DNA from: Daphnia pulex
Lineage: Eukaryota > Arthropoda > Branchiopoda > Diplostraca > Daphniidae
Reading direction: 5' to 3'
Assembly: GCF_021134715.1 (NCBI RefSeq)
Contig: NC_060023.1
Coordinates: forward strand, 8,246,001 to 8,310,000
Length of the DNA stretch: 64,000 nt
Both the position numbers and the translations under genes were made by a program. The notes under the pieces are model-generated. The model searched no databases. It was not told the origin of the DNA and worked only from the letters and a program-made list of their open reading frames with translations. Shown piece by piece: positions 11,183 to 21,800 of this stretch. Position 1 is the stretch's first letter. Every line of letters begins with the position of its first letter.

Positions 11183-12797
11183 ATGGCGTCGGTTATGACG
11201 GAGGAACCTTTACCTCCGAATATTCAGGATTGCTCCGTTGTAAGAAATAACGACGATCCCGTTGACGGAGGATATAAAAACCCTTTACCATTTCAACCGT
11301 TGGTCGTCTTTCTGCGTTTCTTGGGTGTCGAACTCGATCCTGCACTCCTGTACAAATCATCCAAGTGTTTTCGTTACCTGTTACTCGGACTGTGTTTCCT
11401 ACTGTTGAATGCGTTCTTTACCATTTTTACGGCGGTGAGTGAGCACAATTTCTTTGTCCAAATTTACAACATGGACACGCCGACCAATTCTTCGTCAGTC
11501 GAAAACAATTCGACGGTACCCTCAGTTTTCTTTTGGAACCTTATCGTCGATTACGTCAATTACGGTGTCCTTTCCGTCGGCGTTCACGCTTCTCTTTTAT
11601 TCTTTTCTCGACAAAAAGAATGGAAATTTCTCTGGGACAATGTCCAGCAGATATTACAACATCACAACGAGTTCAAAGGCATAAGGAAGTCCATTCGTCG
11701 TGTCACAATCGCCGGCCTTCTGATCGCTTGTTTGGTAATCCACAAAACAAATCTAATTATTATTACGCAACCATTATACAAGTTCAATTGTTTTTTTCGA
11801 CAGGAAACGTTAGGATTCATCAGCTGCTCCCTAGTTCTTATTGATTTTAACGAAGGATTGACATTAGAATTTTATTTCCGTCCAATCGCCAACTTTTCCT
11901 ACGTTTACGCGACTTGCGGTTTGCTGTTATTCGCCATCATCGGATGGACAGTGACGCTGGGATTCCGCAGTCTCCACCAGGAACTACTCAGCAACTGTCT
12001 GCTGACCACCTCTAACAATAACGGCTGCCCGGAAACGGTCTCTTTGGCTGAAAAAGAGGAACTGATTGAAATGTTGGCCAATTGGAAACAACTTCACGTT
12101 TTGTTAATCGACACTGTGGACGGAATCAACGATTGTCTCGGTCCTGTTCTACTCATTTGGGTGGCTCACATCTTTGTCGGTTTCATCGCCACTCCGTTTT
12201 ATATTCTCGATGGAATCCATTTCAACACTGGATCATTGAGTTCCACCTGGGTTTTGCTGATCATGAACTTTTGTCTCTTTTCCCAGCATCTTTTTCATTT
12301 GCTCATTATCACCGGAATTTCGAGTCGCATCTGGCACGAGGTTTTACATTAATTTAAATATTTTGTTATTCAAATTAATTTTTTTTCTTATTTAAGGCAG
12401 CTGCAAATGGGAAGTTATTACAGAAAGTGAATCTAAACGATGTCTACCATCTCCAAGACCAGGTATGATCTTAATTAGGCATGCACTTGCGCGATTGTTT
12501 TATTTACTGAAAACAGATTATGTAGAACACCAAACTAATATCCTAACTCCTATTTGTTATTTCTTTAAAAAAAGGTGAGCATGTTGACGACCGAAGTTTT
12601 CCTATCGCTGCCACGCATCACAGCCATGGAATACGGAGACTTGGATTTTTCGCTTATTCCTACCGTATAAGAGTTGAAACGAAGTTTGCTATGTATACTT
12701 AAAAAACAACCGTTCAAATTCAAATTCATTACAGGTGATCGGCACTTCTTTGACTTATTTGATAATATTGTGTCAGTTCCAATCGTCGGAGCAGTAA
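11183..12797 (+). CDS. Gustatory receptor (insect-type 7TM ligand-gated channel family)
   Basis: Exons 11183-11734, 11804-12340, 12397-12462, 12575-12664 and 12735-12797, all phase 0, give about 435 residues. The start was set by alignment with the paralogue at 13270; an in-frame ATG at 11174 is also possible. Hydrophobic segments fit seven transmembrane helices. The last exon holds TSLTYLIILCQF, the TYxxxxxQF signature of helix 7 in arthropod gustatory receptors, and the protein stops soon after. N-glycosylation sites (NSS, NNS) lie in the first extracellular loop. These receptors form cation channels in chemosensory neurons; the ligand is unknown. The first intron (11735-11803, 69 bases) has no stop and keeps frame. 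Confidence 0.87.
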
Positions 12798-13269
12798 CAA
12801 TAACTCATGGGCATACCTCGTCAGCAGAAATTGATCCATCTCACAATTTGAAGACTCCCTTTTTAGACCCAGCATTTCATACAAATGTCATTTCTATTTC
12901 AATTCTGGCTTATTGTTCTGAATAACGGCTGATCATAATGGCCAAGGCAATCCATTAGCATGTGCTAATAATGAGATCAATTGTTGTGAGCAAACATGAA
13001 TATTACAGTCTCGTTTGCTAAGATAAATTACGAATATCCGAAAATGTCACCCCATGCTGAGAAGATAATATAAACCCATTACTCAAAGTGCATCCAGCAC
13101 GTTCGAATTAATTATTAGCATCGATACAGGACGTACACCAGAAACATTTCAATAAGCGAATTGTCCGTCAAAAGGAAAAAGAAACAATTTCCAGAGTAAA
13201 TCGAATAAAAATGGACATTTTGTGCGTGTTTTATAAACTATGCTATCAACATTCAGTGGGTGAAGAGCC
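12798..13269. promoter_or_regulatory. Spacer and promoter region between the two receptor genes
   Basis: 472 bases of AT-rich DNA. The final bases before the second receptor start (CATTCAGTGGGTGAAG..CCATGG) resemble the equivalent positions in front of the first receptor and the broken copy, so the leader was duplicated with the genes. No confident core promoter motif is seen. Confidence 0.35.
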
Positions 13270-14837
13270 ATGGCGTCGGTTAGGACGGACGAATCTTTAC
13301 CTCCTGGTTTTCCGGCTTGGACTGTTGAATTGAATAATGCTGACGTTCCTGTTGACGAGGCACATGAAAACCCGTTGCCTTTCCAACCGTTGATCGTTTG
13401 TCTGCGATTCTTGGGTGTCGAACTCGATCCTGCAATCCTGAAAAAATCATCCAGGTGTTATCGTTACCAGTCCTTGTTGCTCGGACTAATTTTGCTTCTT
13501 TTGAATGGCCTCTGCAATATTTACATTCTGATTCTGAATCAACATCAGATGACTGAAAATCAAAATGAATCTGAGGTTTTATCGGTTATTCTGTCATCAG
13601 CTAATAACAACTATCAGCCAATAACAGAATCCAGCACAATGTCGTGGAATTTCATCATGGATTACGTCAACTATGTTTCCCTCGCTATCGGAGTTCACGC
13701 CTGCCTCTTCATTCTTTCTCGTCAACCAAAATGGGAATTGCTCTGGGACAATGTCCAGCAGACTTTGCAGCAGTTTAAAAACTGGAAGAAGACCATCCGT
13801 CGTGTCACAATCGCCGGTCTTTTCATTATTTTCTCGGTATTCAATCATATTTGTAGATAAATCACTGAAAGGTCTATTTTGTTTTTTCTTGTTAGGAAAT
13901 ATCGATCTATGTAGGCCTGTCCTTTCCCTTCGTGGAACTGACTGTGACTAATGACAAACAACTGTTCCGCGATTTATTTATTTGCTGCTTTGTAAACTTA
14001 TTTCTATTTTACGCGTTGTCTGGTCTGCTACTGTTTACCTTGATCGGCTGGACGGTGGCCATGGGATTCCGCAGCTTCGGCCAAGAACTAATTAGCAAGA
14101 GTTTGCTGACTAATACCAGCGATGATGACGCTTCGTTAGACGGCTTTCGTCTAATGATAATCAAGTGGAAAAAACTTCACATATTGTTAATCGACACTGT
14201 GGACGGAATCAACGATTGTTTCGGTCCGGTTCTTCTCATTTGGGTGTCTTATATCTTTGTCGGCTTCATCGCCTCTCTGTTTTACATTGCTGATGAAGTT
14301 TACTTTAATTCGACTTTGTCATATTCTAGCTGGGCCATGCTGATCATGAGCAGTGTCCAAGTGGCTCAGCATATTTTACATTTTCTAATTATCACCGGAG
14401 TACCGAATTGCATCCGTCGAGAGGTATACCGTATGTCCTTATACACAAATTGCGGGTAAATAATTTGAATTCCTTTTTTTTAAAGGCAATCAAATTGGGA
14501 AAGCTGCTAAAGCAAGTAAATCTATGCGACTCTCATCTTCAAGAACAGGTACGACGTAATAAAGTTTGTGTTTGTTGTATAATGGAATTGCAGGTTTTTA
14601 ATTTTAACAGGTGAACGTTTTGACGACCGAAGTGTCACTTTCCCTTCCTCGTATTACGGCTATGGAATTCGGCGACTTGAATTTGTCTCTGATCCCCAAG
14701 GTATTACATTATATTCAAAAAGCTGTGTACCGCAAAGAAATCGTAATTGTCAACATTTGAATTTGTCGCAGTTGATCGGTACTTCGTTGACTTATTTGAT
14801 TATATTATGCCAGTTCCGGTCGTTGGAAAAAAATTAA
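13270..14837 (+). CDS. Gustatory receptor, tandem paralogue
   Basis: Exons 13270-13836, 13896-14423, 14486-14548, 14611-14700 and 14772-14837 give 437 residues with the same five-exon, all phase-0 structure as the gene at 11183. Shared landmarks are LPFQPL, FLGVELDPA, YVNY, WDNVQQ, RRVTIAGL, LIDTVDGINDC.GPVLLIWV, LTTEV.LSLPRITAME and the final TSLTYLIILCQF. Divergence is highest in the first extracellular loop, as expected for receptors adapting to ligands. Its first intron (59 bases) contains a stop, unlike that of its paralogue. It is probably expressed in chemosensory neurons; this is family knowledge. Confidence 0.87.
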
Positions 14838-14899
14838 TCATTCAATCTCGTAAGTCTGTTTTGACATACGTATATAGTGTAATTAAACCATCAGAGTGA

Positions 14900-14905
14900 A
14901 ATAAA
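14900..14905 (+). terminator. Polyadenylation signal AATAAA of the second receptor gene
   Basis: AATAAA lies 63 bases after the stop codon at 14835-14837. It is the first such signal downstream and its position suits a short 3' UTR. Confidence 0.5.
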
Positions 14906-15192
14906 ACTGGACTCGCTCGGAATAGTCAACAGTGCTGTTGATTCCATTTGGCTCATCGTCAGCGACGATACACTGGGTAACATTGAGGTAGAAATTCTCG
15001 CTGTCTAAATGAGAATTTTCATATGGGTTTGTGACACGGTCATCCACGCGATAAAACGACGTAACCCTCAGGGCGAGGGGACACCCGACATTCCCATCGT
15101 GAAGACACTGTTATTCATCACCAGATTTGTTGTTTCTATAGGAAAAAAAAAATTATTTGATGTAACAACTCACCTGGTCGCACCTGGTTGAA

Positions 15193-15590
15193 TTAGAAGA
15201 AAAGCGGAGCACGACTCCAGCTTTTGCCGTGATGCAGATCCCGCGCGGAGTAATAAACGTCGTCTATGGGCATCATGGCGTCGTTTAAAGAGCTGCCAAT
15301 AGCGGGAGGATTGTGCTGCTGGGAAACAGCAAAGCCGATCCAGGCCGGTCCGAGGAAATACGGAGGATATTCATTCCACGGCCAATCCTGGAAAGCCATA
15401 TACCATTTACCATCTGATTGCAACAGAATCATGATTTCAAGTCTTTTTATACGAGTGCGTATTTTTATAAGGGATATACCTCGAGAGCAGGCCACAAGTT
15501 TCTAGCAGCCGAGCCAAACTTACACCGATTGGACTGGCGGTAGGTTTGAACGAAATGGGTTAAATTGTGCACGTTGACACGATTAGACTG
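15193..15590 (-). pseudogene. Fragment of a GT31 beta-1,3-galactosyltransferase-like gene
   Basis: Reading down the minus strand, one segment (about 15575-15480) encodes NVHNLTHFVQTYRQSN, like the part after the DDD motif of GT31 enzymes. A second segment (about 15422-15193) encodes KWYM..DWPWNEYPPYFLGPAW and PIDDVYY, like the YPPYxxGxxY and EDVY blocks of that family. The first segment ends in phase 0 at a GTATAT donor, whereas the second needs phase 1 after its best acceptor, so the frame does not join. The DDD motif, the catalytic N-terminal half and the signal anchor are missing. Weak further pieces may extend to 14890. I read it as a decayed gene, but missed exons are possible. Confidence 0.45.
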
Positions 15591-16376
15591 AATTCATTCG
15601 GACCGAATTATTCAATTGCTAAATAGTACACGAATAGATGAGAACCATTTTTCTATCCAACCTCTGGGGTTTGGGTTAACTTTGTTTCTGGAAGCATTAT
15701 AAAGGTTATCATATCTTGCCCTAACGGTAACGGTCACCAAATATGGCGGGAGTTTAAGCGCTGTGCCCGGTTTTGATGAAAAAGAAGGAGGGGTTCGATA
15801 TGCACACGCCGGTATACTTTCTGACAATGAACGCTGACAGCATAGAGAGACTGCTGTCTACATAATAGAAAGTTTCGTGTATATAAGAGCCGACACAGTG
15901 TCAACTGGCCACATATATATCCCATTGATCTGATATTTATTATCCGTACAACGCTTTTGGGTTCATTCACTCCGAGGGGGCCAGCAACGGTCTTGAGGAA
16001 GGTCATGACAGAGACATCCAGCGCTTCCATCCTTTATTATAAATATACCTACAATTATTACTTATGTTAACAATTTAAGGAATTGATTTTTTTTAAATGG
16101 CCCTAAAGTGAGAAACTATGTGGGAAAGGATGATTCAGCAGAAATTTTGTAGGACACGTTTGTCTATATGATTGTTTTACCATTTAAAGAAAAAGCAGTA
16201 GAAATTTCACCAAAATTTGAAGATATTTTATTTTTATTTTAAAGGGACGTGATTATAGTCTTATTCACAAAAAAGGCAACGAAAGTATTAAGTACAATTT
16301 TCAGTGAATTAAAATAATTAGGCTATTTTGTATTTCTTCGAATCTCCTGATTTTATTATACATATGCTGAATAGAA
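15591..16376. other. Intergenic DNA, no gene recognised
   Basis: AT-rich sequence between the galactosyltransferase fragment and the next minus-strand gene. Two overlapping open frames on the minus strand (15612-15827 and 15734-16030) have no family signature and no splice continuity. The 3' UTR of the gene at 16377 should lie in the upper part. Confidence 0.3.
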
Positions 16377-17686
16377 TTAACAGTATTCCCAGTCCTTGTG
16401 ATCTGGGGGTCGACATGCTTCCGGACACCTTTGAGCACCGACTTTCCCACCGATTCCCGCAGCAACAAAACAAGTGCCGTTGCGTCTTGTGGGGAACGGC
16501 AAAACTTTGATGGGCGACTTCTTGTTGAGTTTACCGTTTTGACAGTGGTAGCTGTCATGAGCCATCTGATTCAAAACAATAAAGCACGTCCAGTTATTGT
16601 TATACCAAATGGATATTAAACCGCAACGATACTTGGTTGCTTGCTTGGTTGTTACACATACCACGTCATATTGGGCTGAAGGCCAAAGGATCTTATCCAA
16701 CACCACTTGGTCTGTGCTTTTCCGCTGGTTTTGGCCAGCCAATATCATGGCTCTCGTCAATCCTTCGACGAGATCTCGGCGTTGGTGAAGTTTGGCACCC
16801 CACATTCCTGAATGAGCCAATTTCATTTTCTAAATTCGATTATTCCAGCACCAGTTTATTCCTTTTTAAATCATCAGCATATTCACATGAATAAACCTGC
16901 CAAAATGGTAGCACTGTGGAAAACGTGGTCCCTCATCAGATGGAAAGTGAAGTTGGACTCGAGCCACTGGTCAGCATCGAGTTCTCTCTGCCAGATGATG
17001 CCATCGATGTCCCTCGAAACGAAAATGTCCACATTGGGATCGAGCATCACCAAATAGCGGAACATTCGGCCGTTGAGGCCTCGAAGGAGATCGGGATCGA
17101 TGGGTGTCAGCGAGGTGAGGCTCCCAATCATCTCTGTTAGACTGCACAAGTCGATGTGATTGAATTGGCAGCTCAATTCAAACAGCTGGTCGTAAACGAC
17201 ATTTTCCGACTCACTTTGATTGTGAAAATTGTGGTAAATTCGGACAATCCAGCTGGGATAGGATTTCTCCGACGTCATGGAAATATTTCTTAACAACTTG
17301 AGGTAACGATCAGACACGGACACGTTTTCGTTCTTGCCAGTACCAAACAAGGAATAACTGATGACTTTCTGGTGGGCTCCGCGTGCGGATGAATCCGCAC
17401 TGCACCACCGGAATGGCCCGGCGGGATTTTCGTTAGCCACTTTATTGAACGTTCGGTTGCAACTGCGCTGAGACGTGATTTTCTCTGTCGTTGTTTCCAT
17501 CACTTCCGACACTGCACCGGTGCTGGCCATTGACGGCGGAACGGTTTCAGATTCAATTGAATTAACAGACACATTTTGAGGTGATGATAGTCCAACAAAT
17601 TGCCAAAAGAAAATCAAAAAAGCAAATGCGAAAAGGAAAAATCCTAAAAATAAATTTCGGGCGTTGAATTTGGCCAGTCTGATCAT
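16377..17686 (-). CDS. Type II membrane, glycosyltransferase-like protein (WGAKL/RDxDG family, function unknown)
   Basis: Three exons (17686-16897, 16807-16662, 16565-16377) give 374 residues. A short cytosolic N-terminus (MIRLAKFNARN) is followed by one hydrophobic segment near residues 12-32 and a Ser/Thr-rich stem, the plan of a Golgi type II enzyme. The luminal part has N-glycosylation sites (NVS, NIS, NQS, NFT), Cys residues, SRDIDGIIWQREL (an acidic metal-type motif similar to DxD), HLMRDH..H and GMWGAKL, then AHDSYHC and PFPTRR. This motif set recurs in animal proteins that I remember as uncharacterised or glycosyltransferase-like; the donor and acceptor are unknown. Phases are consistent at both junctions. 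The C-terminus is Cys-rich (CPEACRPPDHKDWEYC). Confidence 0.78.
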
Positions 17687-18829
17687 TTTCTATTCAAAAA
17701 TGAATAGCCTTGCCCAGCAGCGTTGTCACCCAACTGCTCCAAGTATGATCGCAGTACCAAATGAAGAATCATTGTTATCTTTCGTTCATCTGCGATAAGA
17801 ACAATAGTTGTTGTCGTTCAACTTTCCTTTATGTGTTGAGAGTCCTTTTCCCTTATCTGAAATCTCTAATAGGATCAATGTTCACTCGGTTTTACGTAGG
17901 TACGTATCGCAAAGACCATGGGAAATTGTCACACACATCACACATAGATTCCTAGAATTTATCGTAGTGGACCTTAACATTCAAATGTAATTTATTTCGG
18001 TGATTAACGAGGGCTGAGAATTTAGTGCTTGGGTACGCTTTTCATGGGGCGATTTTATTTTTATTTGAATGCCGGCTAGTTGTAAATTTGGCTATTTCAT
18101 TAAAAAATTAATTATTTGTAGGAATGCGTCAATAAGTGGACATCTTTCCTGCGTGTTGGAACAAAAATAAAATTTCGAGAAAAGAGTAAAGACAGGTTAT
18201 GTTGACAGAAAACTGTATTTTAATAATTCCGTGATACTCGATGGTAGTGGATGGTCTAATTGGGGATGCACGCAAAAATTGTCATTGGTGATGAGCTAAC
18301 TTCCCTATCCCAAACCGAGAGGGCAAGGAATAAAAGAAGGGAAAAATACGAAACTATTATTATAAAGAGTAATTGTTTGGCATTGATTATTTGATAATTG
18401 AATTGCAGCAGAAAGACTAGGCCAATTGACACGTTATTATTTGATTTTTTGTTTTGTTTACTGTAACATGATTGGCATCATCATCACAACACTCTAATCG
18501 CATCTATTACATAAGCAAAGGTCACCTCCATTTGAAAGCAAGGCAGCATAAGTTCATGGCAGTTTCATTTGTAATTAAAATTGACGCAGAAGATGCAAGC
18601 AAAAGATTTGGAAATCTTCCAATAATTCAAATCGAATGCTACTGAAGCTTATTAGATAAGCCGTCATCCACCGGGCGTATATGATACTTGCGTTATAATT
18701 ATTACGTCAGATTTTGTGCAAAACAAACGATCGCATGAATTAGAAAAAAAAATCGATGAACGAGAAATCTTCTATCCTGAAATATTTTGTGTTAGATTGT
18801 TTGCGCGTATTTTCCTTGTTTTCCAATCT
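17687..18829. other. Intergenic DNA
   Basis: About 1.1 kb of AT-rich sequence with no supported coding region. It should contain the promoter of the minus-strand gene ending at 17686 and the 3' end of paralogue A, but I see no decisive motif. Confidence 0.35.
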
Positions 18830-21800
18830 TTACATGATGACGCAAGGCATGGCACAGCAGACGGGAAGGCAGATGGGGATTACAGCAGCGCCACCGTACG
18901 CGCCTTTGGCACTCGACTCGGATTCGGACGCTTTGGCCGAATGTTTGGCGGCAAATTTCATTTTTCCTTTGGATCTGCCTCCCATTTTCTTTGATTTCTT
19001 TTCCAAGGTACGCGACTGTTTGCAGAATAATTTAAAAAAAATTAATCAACGGTATCGCATTGGCGGATTGAGCGGATTAATTACCAAAATTGGAACATCC
19101 TTCTTCGTGAACATTTTGTGATCAGGAGGATAATAAACGGGTGGTCCACTAGTGCCTTTCGTTGCTGGTCTTTTCGGTGTTTCTTTTACTATTAAAGGCT
19201 CGTCTTCTCCTTCTTTGACTTCCGGTTCGTCGGCCTTTAGGGGAAGTTGCGCAGTTGGAGAGGGAGAAAACACAATCGTTTGTGGATCGCCACGCGGAGT
19301 CGAAGTCAACGGCTACAAAGAAAATATGTTATGAGATGAATAGGAGTTTGTTTTTTTATAAATAATTTTCAGCTTACCCGAGTTGGACCGCCATTAAAGG
19401 TGGCCATAAGGTCGTCTAACTTTTTGGGCGGAGCTTGAAGCCCAGGATCAGGTGTTCCAAGTTTTCTGTTGGGCAGAGGTGAGCCAGTTCCCGACTGGTA
19501 AAGTTTCGGTTTGTTGGTCAATGGGTGAGTTGGTAAATTGCAGTAAGGCTCCGCAGGGCAATCACCAGCCAATCGAGGATAATCTAATAAAAATAAATAA
19601 ATTTAATTCTATGATACTCAAACATTTATTATTTTATAACGAATACCTGGATGAAAAGGTAAATTGCATAAAAGCTGAGGGTGTCCGGGTATGTTGCATT
19701 GTGGAGGCGAATTCAGTCCAATTTCACCGACATGGTCTGGAAAATTGGGATGTTTCGGAACATTGCACAGTAGAGCAGGGTGTCCAGGAACCGTGCATAT
19801 AGGCAGCGACAGCGGGCTGCTGTCGCCCATAAGAGTAGGGTAATCGTCATGGTAATGAACGTTGCAAATGATAGGCACAGGATCTGGAACTGGAGGTGAA
19901 GGTGACCGGGCAGTCAGAGGCGATGGTGTTGGTGAAGGGATTTGAACCTCCACGGTGGGTATAGGCGGGTGTCGGGGAACGTTGCATATCGGCACAGGTG
20001 GCACTTCACCTTCAGTCGTGTAGCCCGGGTAGTCAGGGTGGGTTTCAATTGAACAGAGCAGTTCAGGATGTGAAGGGATGAAACAATAAGGAGCGGCGTC
20101 TCGATCCTCTGGACCCATCAATTCCGGATATTGCGGATGCGTCTGGATGTTGCACAATCCAAAAGGATGACCGGGAACGTCACAGAACGGCTCAGTTTGA
20201 GGTTCAGTCAGTGACATATAATCTGGATATCCTGGATGTCCAGGTCTGAAAAATAAATAAGGTTGAAAAGTTAATTGCCATTTCCTAATTCTTTTCAATC
20301 AACTTCGACTTACATGTTACATTTTGATGGCAGTGGGATCGGGTCGTGCGGATGGCTAGGGATTGTGCAGACCAATCCAGCAACAGCCTCAGAGAATTCA
20401 GGCAATTCCGGATGAGTAAACTTTGGATAATCTGGATGTACACGGACATTGCAGAGCAGCATGGGATGTCCAGGAACAGTGCACAATGGTAAATCGTCAT
20501 TTGGTGTCGGAGTGTTGATATTGCCTTCGACTTGCACTGGCGGTTTGCTCGCCTTGAAGTCCGGAAAATCCGGATGTTCGGGGATGTTACATTTATCCAG
20601 GACATGACCGGGTACGTTACAGATAGTGTTGGGTTGTTGTCCAGTTGCCTTGGGGTTGCAATATTTCGGATAGTGCGGATGTCGGATGAAATTGCAAATG
20701 ACGCGCGGATGCCCCTTCGGGAGGTCAATGTTGCAGATGGGCTCGATCTCGGGCGGAGGACAGCGGGAGGCGTGTTTCGGATAATCGCTGTGTTTGGGCA
20801 TGTTGCACAACAATTCCGGATGCGAAGGAACGTTGCAGATCGACTCTTTGTCCGCCGGGGGGCAGCCAGTAGCGAAATTGGGGTAATCCGGGTGATGGGG
20901 ATAGTTGCATAAAATGGCCGGATGAACTTTGATGTTGCAAACGGGGTTCGTCGCCTGCGATCCTGTTGGACACGGAGGTGATGCGGCGTACAAAGGGAAA
21001 TTTGGGTGCCGCTCTGCGAATGGCAATTAAATATATGAGCAACAGAACCATTATAATAATAATAACAGAAACAAATTTTACCTAAATTACACATGGGCTG
21101 TGGATGCGACGAGACATTGCACAATAACCCTGCAGATTCGGGAATAATCCTAATATTGTACTTGGGAAAATCTTTGTGATCCTAGCGAAATAAAAATGCC
21201 AAGATGCTGATGACGGAACTGGAGAAACAAAGAAAACCAAAATACCGGGAAATTGCAGACGGGACTGTCGAGTTGCTTTTGAGTCATGGCTCCAGCAGCG
21301 GCACTCATGTGTTTGCTGTTGATGCGACTGTAATCGACCATCGTCGAATCCCCAGCCGTAGTGCTGCTAGTGCTACTACTAGACACCACTTGCTTCTTGC
21401 TACTGCTACTGCTGCTGCTGTAACTGTAAAATTCGCTAGTAGAACCCGAAGTCACTTTCTGATTCGACGATTGATTTCCTTCATTTCTTTCTTCATTTCC
21501 TTCGGCCAGTCGAACTGATTTCTTGACTTTGTTTTGTTCTTTCTTGTTGCTCGACAATAAATCGATGCAATCAGGGATCATCTGATTGCCGATATCGACC
21601 ACAACATTGTTTAAAGATGAATCAACCTTATCTCCGCCAGATCCAGAAGGTTTTTTCTCTTGGTGGCCAGTGGTAGACGTTTTAACAACTTGACTCTTTT
21701 TGACCACCGTTTCCACTTCACCACCGCCGCCGCCATTAGTTACATGTGAGGCTCCGCCTTTCTTGCTGCTACTGCTGGTCGTTTCCTCCTTGAAACTGTA

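Noticed and set aside
14890-15005. Minus-strand open stretch reading ENFYLNVTQC...FYFTL
   Set aside because: Looks protein-like but could not be joined in phase to any neighbour or family; kept only as a possible part of the galactosyltransferase remnant.
20532-20912. Plus-strand open frame within the repeat exons, present at both paralogues (also 33992-34372)
   Set aside because: Antisense reading of the CNxxxHP repeats; conserved only because the underlying exons are nearly identical.
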